Origin: Candidatus Aminicenantes bacterium UBA6072
GTDB taxonomy: Bacteria > Acidobacteriota > Aminicenantia > UBA2199
DNA length: 64,000 nucleotides
Direction: 5' to 3'
NCBI GenBank assembly: GCA_002436105.1
Contig: DIXU01000012.1
Span: 62,001 to 126,000 of the forward strand
Positions 33,145-40,627 of the stretch are shown here, piece by piece. The translations under genes were made by a program, and so were the position numbers. Numbering within the stretch: position 1 is the stretch's first letter; every line of letters starts with the position of its first letter. The notes below the pieces were generated by a model that saw only the letters and a program-made list of their open reading frames with translations, was not told where the DNA came from and made no database searches.

Positions 33145-34776
33145 CTATTTCCTGCTCGAAGGCAGCTCCAGCCCGTAGCCCTGCCGGTTGCTGGTTTTCT
33201 TGAGATAAAAGGCCAGGAAGATGGAGATCACGCCGCAGCCGACCAGCATCAGGATGGGCACGGTGTAATTGTAGACCGGGATCTCTCCCGCCAGGCGCAT
33301 GGACTCGATCCTTTCGCTGATGGCGGCGTTGTCGAGGCCCTGGGCCGCCAGGTCGCTCCGCAGCTGCTGCATTTTGGCCACGATCTCCGGGTTCACCTTG
33401 TCGAGCACCGTGCCGATGCCCTTGTAAAAGAGCCCCAGCCCCCAGTTCTGCACGGTGAACATGGCGGCGTACGCGGTCCCCAGCCGCCGCTCGGGGACGA
33501 TCTTGGCCACCGAGGGCCACATGGCCGCCGGAACCAGCGAGAAGGCTATGCCCAGCGAGAGCAGCCCCAGGTAGCAGAGCAGCTCGGAGTTGAAGACCGA
33601 AAGGGAGAGGTGGGCGAAGATGAGCAGCAGCGAGCCCAGCATCATCAGCGACGCGGCCTTGCCCTTCTTGTCGACGATGCGGCCGAAGATGGGCGTGAAC
33701 AGGATCGTGCCCAGCGGTATCAGGCCGGCCGCCTTGGGACCGTTGTGCAGCCAGACCGCCAGGGTGCCGCGCAGGGCATACAGGAAGGCAACGAAGAGGA
33801 CGAGCATGGCCGCCATCAGGGCCAGGCGCGTCGATCTTTTTTTCATGTAGGTGGGCAGGATGGAAAAGAGGATGCCGAACAGGAAAAAGGCCACGTAAAT
33901 GGAGACGTTGCCCAGGCTGCCGGAGCCGAACAGGACGATGCGCGCCGACTCGGGAAGCTCGTAGGAGAAGCCGAACTTGTTCACCAGCAGGTCGGGAGCG
34001 TACTGCATGAAGGGGAAGACGGCCGAGTAGAACGCCACGCACAGCAGGGCGATGGCGATGAACGAGCGGTCGGTCGCCAGCTTGCCCAGGTCGGAGAAGC
34101 GGAACGGCTCCTCGTCGCAGGCGCCCGCCTCCTCCTTGAGCTGCCTGTCGATGCGCACGTCGAAGATGAGATAGATGAAATAGAACAGGACGCCCAGGAC
34201 GATCAGCCCGGCGGCGAAGGTGATGGCCGCGGGCGGGTTCTTGCCGGCGATGTCGGGTGAAATGGCGGTGCCCAGGGCCGAGCCCAGGCGGCCGATGCCC
34301 ATGTTGATGGCCAGGGCCAGGGCCAGCTCGTAGCCCTTGAACCACTTGACGACCGTGCGCGTGACCAGGACGCAGGTGGTCTCCAGCCCCACCCCGAAGA
34401 GGACGCGGCCGATGATCATGGCCGTCAGCCTGGAGTCGGGAGTCGAGGCGATGACGCCGTTGGCGCCCAGGGCCATGATCACGGTGCCCAGGATGGTCAC
34501 GCCGCCGAAGATGAAGGCGGTCAGGCGGATGCCCCACTTGTCCAGGACGATGCCGCCGACGATGATCATGCCGAAGACGTTGGCGAACGTGGTCATGCCG
34601 ATGATGGTGCCGAACTGGCTGGAGGTGATCCCCATCTGGCTCTCCATCAGCGGCTTGAGCCCGGAGAGGAAGTCCTGGAACCAGTAGGTGGCGAACATCA
34701 GCACGCTGACCATGACCAGCATCAGCCAGCGGGTGGGGGCCGAGTCGCGGAGCGTCCGTTTGATGGCTTCTGTCAT
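33145..34776 (-). CDS. MFS transporter, MFSD1-like
   Basis: 543 residues, twelve membrane segments. MFS motif A-like GGIVLDKWGIRLTAF, second-half FGRIVDKKGKAASLM. A soluble insert near residues 440-480 (NPEIVAKMQQLRSDLAAQG) lies between late helices. The overall pattern, including WFQDFLSGLKPLMESQMGI at the first loop, recalls MFSD1 and bacterial relatives; MFSD1 moves dipeptides in lysosomes. Substrate here is inferred weakly from that and from the serine hydrolase gene just downstream. GAGGAGAAA before the ATG. Confidence 0.8.
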   Translation of the reverse strand: MTEAIKRTLRDSAPTRWLMLVMVSVLMFATYWFQDFLSGLKPLMESQMGITSSQFGTIIGMTTFANVFGMIIVGGIVLDKWGIRLTAFIFGGVTILGTVIMALGANGVIASTPDSRLTAMIIGRVLFGVGLETTCVLVTRTVVKWFKGYELALALAINMGIGRLGSALGTAISPDIAGKNPPAAITFAAGLIVLGVLFYFIYLIFDVRIDRQLKEEAGACDEEPFRFSDLGKLATDRSFIAIALLCVAFYSAVFPFMQYAPDLLVNKFGFSYELPESARIVLFGSGSLGNVSIYVAFFLFGILFSILPTYMKKRSTRLALMAAMLVLFVAFLYALRGTLAVWLHNGPKAAGLIPLGTILFTPIFGRIVDKKGKAASLMMLGSLLLIFAHLSLSVFNSELLCYLGLLSLGIAFSLVPAAMWPSVAKIVPERRLGTAYAAMFTVQNWGLGLFYKGIGTVLDKVNPEIVAKMQQLRSDLAAQGLDNAAISERIESMRLAGEIPVYNYTVPILMLVGCGVISIFLAFYLKKTSNRQGYGLELPSSRK

Positions 34777-34861
34777 TTTCTCCTCGCTTTTCCTTCAGGT
34801 CCCGGCACGGGCCGGGGGAAACGTCTTCATATCATTAATCGCAGGGGAAAATCAAGCGGAT

Positions 34862-34890
34862 TTGCGCTCCGCCGCGCTTTTGTTTATAAT
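34862..34890 (+). promoter_or_regulatory. Promoter for the DUF401 gene
   Basis: TTGCGC (34862-34867), 17-base spacer, TATAAT (34885-34890). About 30 bases of leader to ATG 34928. Confidence 0.6.
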
Positions 34891-34927
34891 CGGTCTTCCG
34901 CCCGCACTGCGTGAAGAGGCTCCGCCC

Positions 34928-36160
34928 ATGCTCCTGGCCGCCAAATTCCTGCTGCTGGTCGTGCTGCTCATCCTGCTCCTGCGCTGGAAGGTCGAGCTCT
35001 CTCTCGCCGTCCTGGCCATCACCCTGCTCACCGTCGCCCTGTTCCGGGGCAACCTGCTCCAGGCCGCCCGCAGCGCCTGGCAGGGGCTGAGCGACCGCGA
35101 AACGCTGGAGCTTTTCCTGATCATCGTCCTCGTCCAGTTCATCGGCGCCGTGCAAAAGAGCCGCAGGATGTACGATCGCCTGATCGACTCGCTGAACACC
35201 ATGGTGCGCGACAAGCGGCTGGTGGCCATGGTCTCGCCGGCGATCATCGGCTTCCTGCCCATGCCGGGCGGGGCGCTGCTTTCGGCGCCGCTGGTCCAGG
35301 TCTCCACCGACAGGATGAAGCTGAAGCCGGCCTTCAGCGCCTTCCTGAACTTCTGGTTCCGCCACGACTGGGAACTGATCTGGCCGCTCTATGCCGGACT
35401 GCTCCTCTTCCAGACCCTGTCGCGCATCCCGATGCGGCGCATCATCCTTTTCCAGCTGCCGTTCTCCATCCTGCACGTCGTCATGGGGCTGGCCGTCGCT
35501 TTCCTGTATTTCCGGCGCCACGGCGTCGGCCCCGTGCGCCCGGTTCCCGGCAACGGCATGCACGCCACGGCGCGCGATTTTCTTGCCGGTACCTGGCCGA
35601 TCCTGGCCGTGATCGCGCTGTTCTTCGCCAAGCTGCCGCCGCTGCTGCCGCTGCCCCTGCATTGGGCGCTGCTGCTGGTCACCGTGGCGCTGAGCCTCTG
35701 GAAAAGGGTCGGGCCCAGGGAGGCCGCATCCATCCTCTTCGGGAAAACGACGATCCGCAGCCTGCTGGTCATCGCCGCGGTCATCGTCTTCCAGCGCGTG
35801 CTGCAGGCCTCTTCGGCCTTCGACGCCCTCAAGACCATGGACTTCTCGCTGGGCATGGTCGTTCTTTTCATATTCCTGGTCTCTTTCACCGTCGCTTTCC
35901 TGACCGGGGTCAATACCGCCTACATCGCCATCGCCTTCCCGGTGCTGCTGCCGCTGATCCAGCACCTGCCCAACTATTTCTACCTTTGCCTCTACATGTA
36001 CGTCGTCGGCTTCGCCGGCATCCTGGTCTCGCCGCTCCATCTCTGCCTGGTCCTGACCAACGAGTACTTCGGCGCCTCGCTGCTGGACGTCTACCGCTAC
36101 ATGGCCGTCCCCATTTTCGTCATGATCGCCCTGGCGACGGGGCTGGTGCTGGTTCTATAA
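34928..36160 (+). CDS. DUF401 family membrane permease
   Basis: 410 residues, about eleven membrane segments. The upstream frame is open to 34688, but the promoter at 34862-34890 and the hydrophobic start MLLAAKFLLLVVLLILLL fix ATG 34928. Family-typical blocks: GFLPMPGGALLSAPLV, FWFRHDWELIWPLYAGLLL, FLTGVNTAYIAIAFPVLLPL and GILVSPLHLCLVLTNEYF. DUF401 belongs to the ion-transporter superfamily of anion/gluconate-type permeases; no substrate is known. Convergent with the SpsG-like gene across an inverted heptad array that begins 4 bases after the stop. Confidence 0.87.
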   Translation: MLLAAKFLLLVVLLILLLRWKVELSLAVLAITLLTVALFRGNLLQAARSAWQGLSDRETLELFLIIVLVQFIGAVQKSRRMYDRLIDSLNTMVRDKRLVAMVSPAIIGFLPMPGGALLSAPLVQVSTDRMKLKPAFSAFLNFWFRHDWELIWPLYAGLLLFQTLSRIPMRRIILFQLPFSILHVVMGLAVAFLYFRRHGVGPVRPVPGNGMHATARDFLAGTWPILAVIALFFAKLPPLLPLPLHWALLLVTVALSLWKRVGPREAASILFGKTTIRSLLVIAAVIVFQRVLQASSAFDALKTMDFSLGMVVLFIFLVSFTVAFLTGVNTAYIAIAFPVLLPLIQHLPNYFYLCLYMYVVGFAGILVSPLHLCLVLTNEYFGASLLDVYRYMAVPIFVMIALATGLVLVL

Positions 36161-36163
36161 AAA

Positions 36164-36320
36164 ATAGACGTCAGACGATAGACGTTAGACGTTAGATGCT
36201 AGACGTTAGACGTTAGATGCTAGACGTTAGACGTTAGCAAAACCAAGATTGAACTATTTCAAGGGCATAGGGGTTGCTGTTTTCTTGCTGACTACCAACG
36301 TCTGACGTCTAACGTCTATT
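36164..36320. repeat. Inverted heptad array, TAGACGT type
   Basis: Ten consecutive 7-base units (TAGACGT, CAGACGA, TAGATGC) run from 36165 to 36234. A shorter reverse-complement arm occupies 36297-36320, with 60 bases of unrelated sequence between. Because 7 is not divisible by 3, the TAG falls in all three frames within 21 bases. The right arm supplies the TAG stop of the SpsG-like gene. Confidence 0.9.
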
Positions 36321-37251
36321 TCTTTACGATGCCCAATTCGTTCAAGCGGGCCAAGAACCTGTGAACTCCCAGGCCGTCGACCAGCGCCTTGCCGGCGGCG
36401 CCCATCTGTTCCCGGCGCTCAAGGGTCAGCGGGACCAGGGCATCACGGAGCGACTGGACGGAAAAATCGGCCAGGGAGGGAATTCTCGCGCCAAGTCCCC
36501 TGGCGGCCAGTGAATCGGCCTGGGCTTCCCGGCCCTTGTCCAGGGCCAGGTACAGCGCCGGAGTCCCGGTGCATGCCGCCTCGAGCGCTTCCTCGCCGGG
36601 CGGTATCAGGGCCAGGTCGGATTCGAAGTAGGCGCGGGCCGGGCTCTCGCTCTTTCCGCAGAAGTGGACGCCGGGATAGATCTTCATCAGGTTGCGCTTG
36701 TCGGCTTTTTTCAGGTTCAGCCCCGGCGCGATCTTCATTCGATAGCGCAGGCGATGCAGGGTTTCGACGACGGCGCGCAGGTCGCGGTAGGGGAGCAGAT
36801 CGCCCAGGTTGACGAAGATATTCCTGATCCTTTTCCGGAATTTTCTCCTGGCCTTGTTGAAATGGCGGAACTTGTGGTGCAGAAGAACGTCCTGCGCCTC
36901 GTCCCCGGGGGCAAGGACGATGTCGGCCGCCTGCGGCTGCCCGGCAAAGGGGACGAACTGAACGGCCTTGACGCCGGCCGTTCTCGCCCTGTCCAGGAGG
37001 GCCGCATCCTGGGCCGAGAACGGCTCCACGTCGAAAACGATCGCCCCGGCTTCTGAAATGTCGATTGTCCCCGGGTCCCTGATCAATGAGAACCGGATGC
37101 CCTTTTCGGCCAGGAACTTCGCCGCCGCCTTGCTCTCGCGGCAGCAGAGCAGGACGTCGGCCTTCTTTTCCAGCAGCGAGGCCAGCCAGGCGCAGCGGCG
37201 CAGGGAACGCAGGCCGGATTGCGGCGACAGGTCGGCCCGGAATACGATCAT
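36316..37251 (-). CDS. SpsG/PseG-like glycosyltransferase-fold protein
   Basis: 311 residues. The N-terminus IVFRADLSPQSGLRSLRRCAWLA resembles the FR-D-x-S...GHVMR-CL start of the PseG/SpsG group (GT-B fold UDP-sugar hydrolases and glycosyltransferases), though the His of PseG is replaced. The second domain has ESDLALIPPGEEALEAACTGTPALYLAL, a typical nucleotide-sugar-binding turn. Starts directly after the rocD stop (TAAATG), so it is co-transcribed with ornithine aminotransferase, an unexpected pairing. Substrate unknown. The stop codon lies in a heptad repeat. Confidence 0.7.
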   Translation of the reverse strand: MIVFRADLSPQSGLRSLRRCAWLASLLEKKADVLLCCRESKAAAKFLAEKGIRFSLIRDPGTIDISEAGAIVFDVEPFSAQDAALLDRARTAGVKAVQFVPFAGQPQAADIVLAPGDEAQDVLLHHKFRHFNKARRKFRKRIRNIFVNLGDLLPYRDLRAVVETLHRLRYRMKIAPGLNLKKADKRNLMKIYPGVHFCGKSESPARAYFESDLALIPPGEEALEAACTGTPALYLALDKGREAQADSLAARGLGARIPSLADFSVQSLRDALVPLTLERREQMGAAGKALVDGLGVHRFLARLNELGIVKK

Positions 37252-38463
37252 TTAGCCCAGGACTTCCCTGATCTTCTCCATGGCGAAGTCGATGTCGGCC
37301 TTGGCGATGACCAGCGGCGGGGCGAAGCGGATGATCCAGTCGTGGGTCTCCTTGCAGAGCAGCCCCTTGGCCTTCAAGGCGTTCGTGTACTGGCGCGCCT
37401 TGCCGGCCGACTCGTTGAGGACCAGGCCGATCAGCAGCCCCTTGCCGCGCACCAGCTTGATCTTGGCGGACTTGGACTGCAGGTCGCGCAGCTGGGCCAT
37501 GAAGTAGGCGCCCATCTCGCTGGCGCGCTCGGCCAGTTTCTCGTCCTTCAGGACGTCGATGGCCGCCATGGCCACGGCGCAGCCCAGGGGATTGCCGCCG
37601 AAGGTCGAGCCGTGGGTGCCGGGCTTGAAGACGCCGAGCACGTCCTGGTTGGCGGCCACGGCCGAGACCGGGAAAACGCCGCCGCCCAGGGCCTTGCCCA
37701 TGATGATGATGTCGGGATCGACGTCCTCGTACTGGTAGGCGAACAGCTTGCCGGTGCGGCAGAAGCCGGTCTGGATCTCGTCCATGGCCAGCAGGACGTT
37801 GTGCTTTTTGGCGATCCTGCCCAGGCCGGCCAGGAAGCCTTCATCGGGGACCACGACGCCGGCCTCGCCCTGGATGGGCTCGACCATGATGCCGACCGTG
37901 TTCCTGCTGATCGCCTTCTCCACGGCTTCCAGGTCGTTGTAGGGCACGATGGTGAAGCCGGGGGTGTAGGGGCCGTAATAATCGTGGCCTTCGGGGTCGG
38001 TGGAAAAGGAGACGATGGTGGTGGTGCGGCCGTGGAAATTCTCGCAGAACACGATGATCTCGGCCTGGTCGGCCTCGACCTGCTTGACCAGGTAGCCCCA
38101 CTTGCGCATGGTCTTGATGGCCGTCTCCACCGCCTCGGCGCCGGTGTTCATGGGCAGGATCATCTCCTTGCCGGTGAGCTCGGAGAGCTTCCTGGCGAAC
38201 AGGGGCCAGCGGTCGTTGAAAAAGGCGCGCGAAGTCAGGGTCAGGACGTCGGCCTGGTCCTTCAGGGCCTTGATGATGGCCGGGTGGCGGTGGCCCTGGT
38301 TGACGGCCGAGTAGGCCGACAGCATGTCGATATAGCGCTTGCCTTCCGGGTCCTCGACCCAGATGCCCTCGGCCTTGGCGATGACCACTTCCAGGGGGTG
38401 GTAGTTATGGGCGCCGAACTGGTGTTCGATGTCCATCAGCTGCTGGGAACTGTATTTTTCCAT
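37252..38463 (-). CDS. rocD: Ornithine aminotransferase
   Basis: 403 residues, class III PLP aminotransferase. Seen: NYHPLEVVIAKAEGIWVEDP and AYSAVNQGHRHP at the N-terminus, PMNTGAEAVETAIK, the cofactor-binding LLAMDEIQTGFCRTGK and the Schiff-base Lys in IIIMGKALGGGVFPVSA, then HGSTFGGNPLGCAVA. The N-terminal pattern favours ornithine delta-aminotransferase over acetylornithine aminotransferase. It converts ornithine to glutamate semialdehyde, linking arginine breakdown with glutamate and proline. Own promoter at 38495-38522; GAGGTG before the ATG. Confidence 0.92.
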   Translation of the reverse strand: MEKYSSQQLMDIEHQFGAHNYHPLEVVIAKAEGIWVEDPEGKRYIDMLSAYSAVNQGHRHPAIIKALKDQADVLTLTSRAFFNDRWPLFARKLSELTGKEMILPMNTGAEAVETAIKTMRKWGYLVKQVEADQAEIIVFCENFHGRTTTIVSFSTDPEGHDYYGPYTPGFTIVPYNDLEAVEKAISRNTVGIMVEPIQGEAGVVVPDEGFLAGLGRIAKKHNVLLAMDEIQTGFCRTGKLFAYQYEDVDPDIIIMGKALGGGVFPVSAVAANQDVLGVFKPGTHGSTFGGNPLGCAVAMAAIDVLKDEKLAERASEMGAYFMAQLRDLQSKSAKIKLVRGKGLLIGLVLNESAGKARQYTNALKAKGLLCKETHDWIIRFAPPLVIAKADIDFAMEKIREVLG

Positions 38464-38494
38464 GAAAACACCTCGTTTTTTGATTTGAAATCCT

Positions 38495-38522
38495 ATTGTA
38501 TCAGGTTAAACTTTCCCGTCAA
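38495..38522 (-). promoter_or_regulatory. Promoter for rocD and the SpsG-like gene
   Basis: Minus strand TTGACG (38522-38517), 16-base spacer, TACAAT (38501-38496); with a 17-base spacer the -10 would read ACAATA. Confidence 0.6.
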
Positions 38523-38540
38523 TAGGAGGCCGAGAACTAT

Positions 38541-38642
38541 AGTGACCAGTGACGAGTAACGAGTGACAAGAAAGAGCATGGATCGATCTCCATCCTGCTG
38601 CTTGGGCTTTTCTCGTCACTCGTCACTTGTGACTTGTCACTG
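38541..38642. repeat. Inverted heptad array, GTGACGA type, between divergent genes
   Basis: Left arm AGTGACC AGTGACG AGTAACG AGTGACA AG (38541-38570), right arm TCGTCAC TCGTCAC TTGTGAC TTGTCAC (38613-38640), about 40 bases apart. Unlike most other arrays it lies in an upstream region shared by two divergent genes, so it could also influence promoters. Confidence 0.85.
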
Positions 38643-38658
38643 AGGAATGGCCGGTATG

Positions 38659-38687
38659 TTGCTTTTTTTTAACGATTCGTGTAGGCT
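38659..38687 (+). promoter_or_regulatory. Possible promoter for the CBS-domain gene
   Basis: TTGCTT (38659-38664), 17-base spacer, TAGGCT (38682-38687). Moderate match. Confidence 0.4.
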
Positions 38688-38726
38688 GTGGTCCAAGGCG
38701 CGGACTCGAGGCGCCGAGGAGGAAGC

Positions 38727-39176
38727 ATGAAGGCAGGAAAAATCCTGGAAAGCAAGGGCAAGGGGGTATTTTCCATACATGTCGACGCCATCGTCAGTGA
38801 CGCCCTGCAGGAAATGAGCGCCAGGAACATCGGCGCCCTGATCGTCCTGGACGGAAAGGAGAACGTCCAGGGTATCGTCTCCGAGCGCGATATCATGCGC
38901 AACTGCTACCGCAGCCAGGCCAACGTCAAGGGGCTGGCGGTCAAGGATGTCATGACGCCGCGCGAGAAGCTGATCGTAGCCCGGGCCGAGGACGACGTCA
39001 ACGACCTGATGGGGGCCATGACCCAGAACCACATCCGCCACATCCCGGTGGTCGACGACCAGGACAGAGTCACGGGCATGATCTCCATCGGCGACATCAT
39101 CAAGGCGCTGATCAAGGACAAGGACTACCAGATCCGGCACTTGAAGGACTATATCGAGAATAAATACCCGTTGTAA
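38727..39176 (+). CDS. Tandem CBS-domain protein
   Basis: 149 residues made of one Bateman pair. CBS1: VDAIVSDALQEMSARNIGAL and VQGIVSERDIM. CBS2: VKDVMTPREKLIVARAEDDV, NHIRHIPVVDDQDRVTGMIS and IGDII. Such stand-alone pairs bind adenine nucleotides or SAM and signal energy state to partner proteins; the partner here is unknown. GAGGAGG 4 bases before ATG 38727 fixes the start; the frame is open further upstream. Monocistronic. A composite repeat begins about 15 bases after the stop. Confidence 0.9.
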   Translation: MKAGKILESKGKGVFSIHVDAIVSDALQEMSARNIGALIVLDGKENVQGIVSERDIMRNCYRSQANVKGLAVKDVMTPREKLIVARAEDDVNDLMGAMTQNHIRHIPVVDDQDRVTGMISIGDIIKALIKDKDYQIRHLKDYIENKYPL

Positions 39177-39189
39177 TTTCCAAGAACTC

Positions 39190-39441
39190 CGTAACAAGTG
39201 ACGCGTAACGCGTGACATGTGAAGAATTAAATTCCAAGCACCAAATTCCAAATCCCAAACAAGCACCAAATTCCAATTACCAAATGACCAAAACAAAGAG
39301 AATTCCTTGCAAGGGGCTTTCGTTTTGGAAATTGGAATTTGGATTTTGGGATTTATTTGGGATTTGGTGCTTGGGATTTGGGATTTAAGTCTTAGTATTC
39401 CTTTTTCTGATCGTCAACCTTAAACCGTCTACCCTCAACCG
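39190..39441. repeat. Composite inverted repeat that enters the amidotransferase gene
   Basis: Left half: GTGACGC/GTAACGC heptads (39195-39219), a GACATGTGAAGAATTAAATT link, then CCAAGCACCAAATTCC-type units. Right half from about 39314: the inverse, GTTTTGGAAATTGG to GGATTTAAGTCTTA. After it CGTCAAC-CTTAAAC-CGTCTAC-CCTCAAC heptads (39412-39439) lie inside the coding sequence of the next gene. The left half matches the inverted block at 16636-16698, the right half the block at 16108-16181. Confidence 0.88.
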
Positions 39442-40570
39442 ATTTCTGTTCTGCAAGCACTTGTTCTGTGAACCACTTCCAGATCGCCAGGTGGAATTCG
39501 TAGGAGGGGGGATTGGCCTTCAGGAAGGCCAGGGGATTGAAATCCAGGGGCGCGCCGGGCCTGAAGCGCAGAAAAAGCCCCTTGCGGTACAAGGTGTGGC
39601 GCTCGGGATGGAACTGGATTCCCAGGACGTTCGCGAAGCGGCCGTGCTCGGCGGCTTCGACGATCCGGTTGTCCATGGAGGTGGCGGTCACGCGCAAGCC
39701 GGCGCCCAGCCGGTCGATCGCCTGGTGGTGGGAGGTGGCGACCGAGGGGGTGTCGCTGCCGTCAAAGCCCAATTTTTTCACGAAGAGGCTATGCGGGGCC
39801 AGGCGAATGCGGTGAAACGGCGATGCCAGGTCGGGGTCATGGGGATGCAGCCTCTCCAGGTACACCCCGGAGTGAATGCGGTCGGCGTCTCCGCCCAGCA
39901 CTTCCTCGACCGTCTTGCATCCATAAATCTCACTGGGAATGTCCTGGATCAGCGTGCCCCCCAGCGCCACGTTCAGGCTCTGCAGCCCCAGGCAGATGGC
40001 CATGACGGGGAAGTCCGGGCGGGCGGCGAGCAGAGGGACAAAAGAGGGGTCGCGGCTGCCGCCCAACAGGTGAAAGAGGAGCGATATCTCGTAGGCATGG
40101 CGCGCCGGCGTCGTCGGCTCGCTGAGCAGGCTGGTTTCCCGGCCGTAGAGCGCCGGGGGGATGTCCATGCCGCCGGTGAAGATGATGCCGCTGGCCGATG
40201 CGAAGATCTCCCTGAATTGTGGGGTCCAGGCGTTTTCCCTGAACAGGTCCGCGATCCCCACCCGGCCGCTGAGCTTGCGGAAGCGCACCCAGGAAATATC
40301 GTTCTCCCGGACAAAGGCGAAGGCGTCGCGGTACGCCCCGGCCTCTTCCGGGTTGGCGAATTCGTCCTCGTGGTAGATCCCCAGCAGGACGAAGGCAGGC
40401 AGCGGCAGGATGTCCCTTTCATACATTTCAACGATGTTCCTGACCTGGAAGAGGGTGGGGTGGGTCAAGACGATGACCGGTACCCCCTGGGGAAGGCCTT
40501 CGGTCCCGGCAACTGCAGAAGAAAGGGCCAGGAACAGGAGAAGGGCGCCGGCGGCGATTGTTTTTTTCAA
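39392..40570 (-). CDS. Exported class I glutamine-amidotransferase-fold hydrolase (peptidase C26 / PuuD-like)
   Basis: 392 residues, TTG start with GGAGGAAC upstream. Signal peptide MKKTIAAGALLLFLALSSAVA. Catalytic Cys193 in MAICLGLQSLNVALGGTL, His in GIQFHPER, and SHHQAIDRLG, FTGGMDIPP all match gamma-glutamyl hydrolase and PuuD-like C26 enzymes. It probably hydrolyses gamma-glutamyl bonds in the periplasm; that location is unusual for PuuD. The C-terminal tail KSVEGRRFKVD is encoded by a heptad repeat (39412-39441) and so looks like an extension created by the array. Convergent with the CBS gene. Confidence 0.85.
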   Translation of the reverse strand: MKKTIAAGALLLFLALSSAVAGTEGLPQGVPVIVLTHPTLFQVRNIVEMYERDILPLPAFVLLGIYHEDEFANPEEAGAYRDAFAFVRENDISWVRFRKLSGRVGIADLFRENAWTPQFREIFASASGIIFTGGMDIPPALYGRETSLLSEPTTPARHAYEISLLFHLLGGSRDPSFVPLLAARPDFPVMAICLGLQSLNVALGGTLIQDIPSEIYGCKTVEEVLGGDADRIHSGVYLERLHPHDPDLASPFHRIRLAPHSLFVKKLGFDGSDTPSVATSHHQAIDRLGAGLRVTATSMDNRIVEAAEHGRFANVLGIQFHPERHTLYRKGLFLRFRPGAPLDFNPLAFLKANPPSYEFHLAIWKWFTEQVLAEQKSVEGRRFKVDDQKKEY

Positions 40571-40590
40571 GATGGGTTCCTCCCGGCGAG

Positions 40591-40622
40591 AAAAAGGGGG
40601 AAAGGCTGGGCGCCTTTCCCCC
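40591..40622 (-). terminator. Rho-independent terminator of the yceD-fabF operon
   Basis: Minus strand: GGGGGAAAGGC, 5-base loop, GCCTTTCCCCC, then TTTTT. Five bases past the fabF stop. Confidence 0.9.
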
Positions 40623-40627
40623 TCGGC

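Noticed and set aside
31967..34537. A single 856-codon frame joining the serine hydrolase to sequence over the MFS gene
   Set aside because: The upstream part is a shadow of the MFSD1-like transporter in another frame; the hydrolase has its own signal peptide beginning at 33127.
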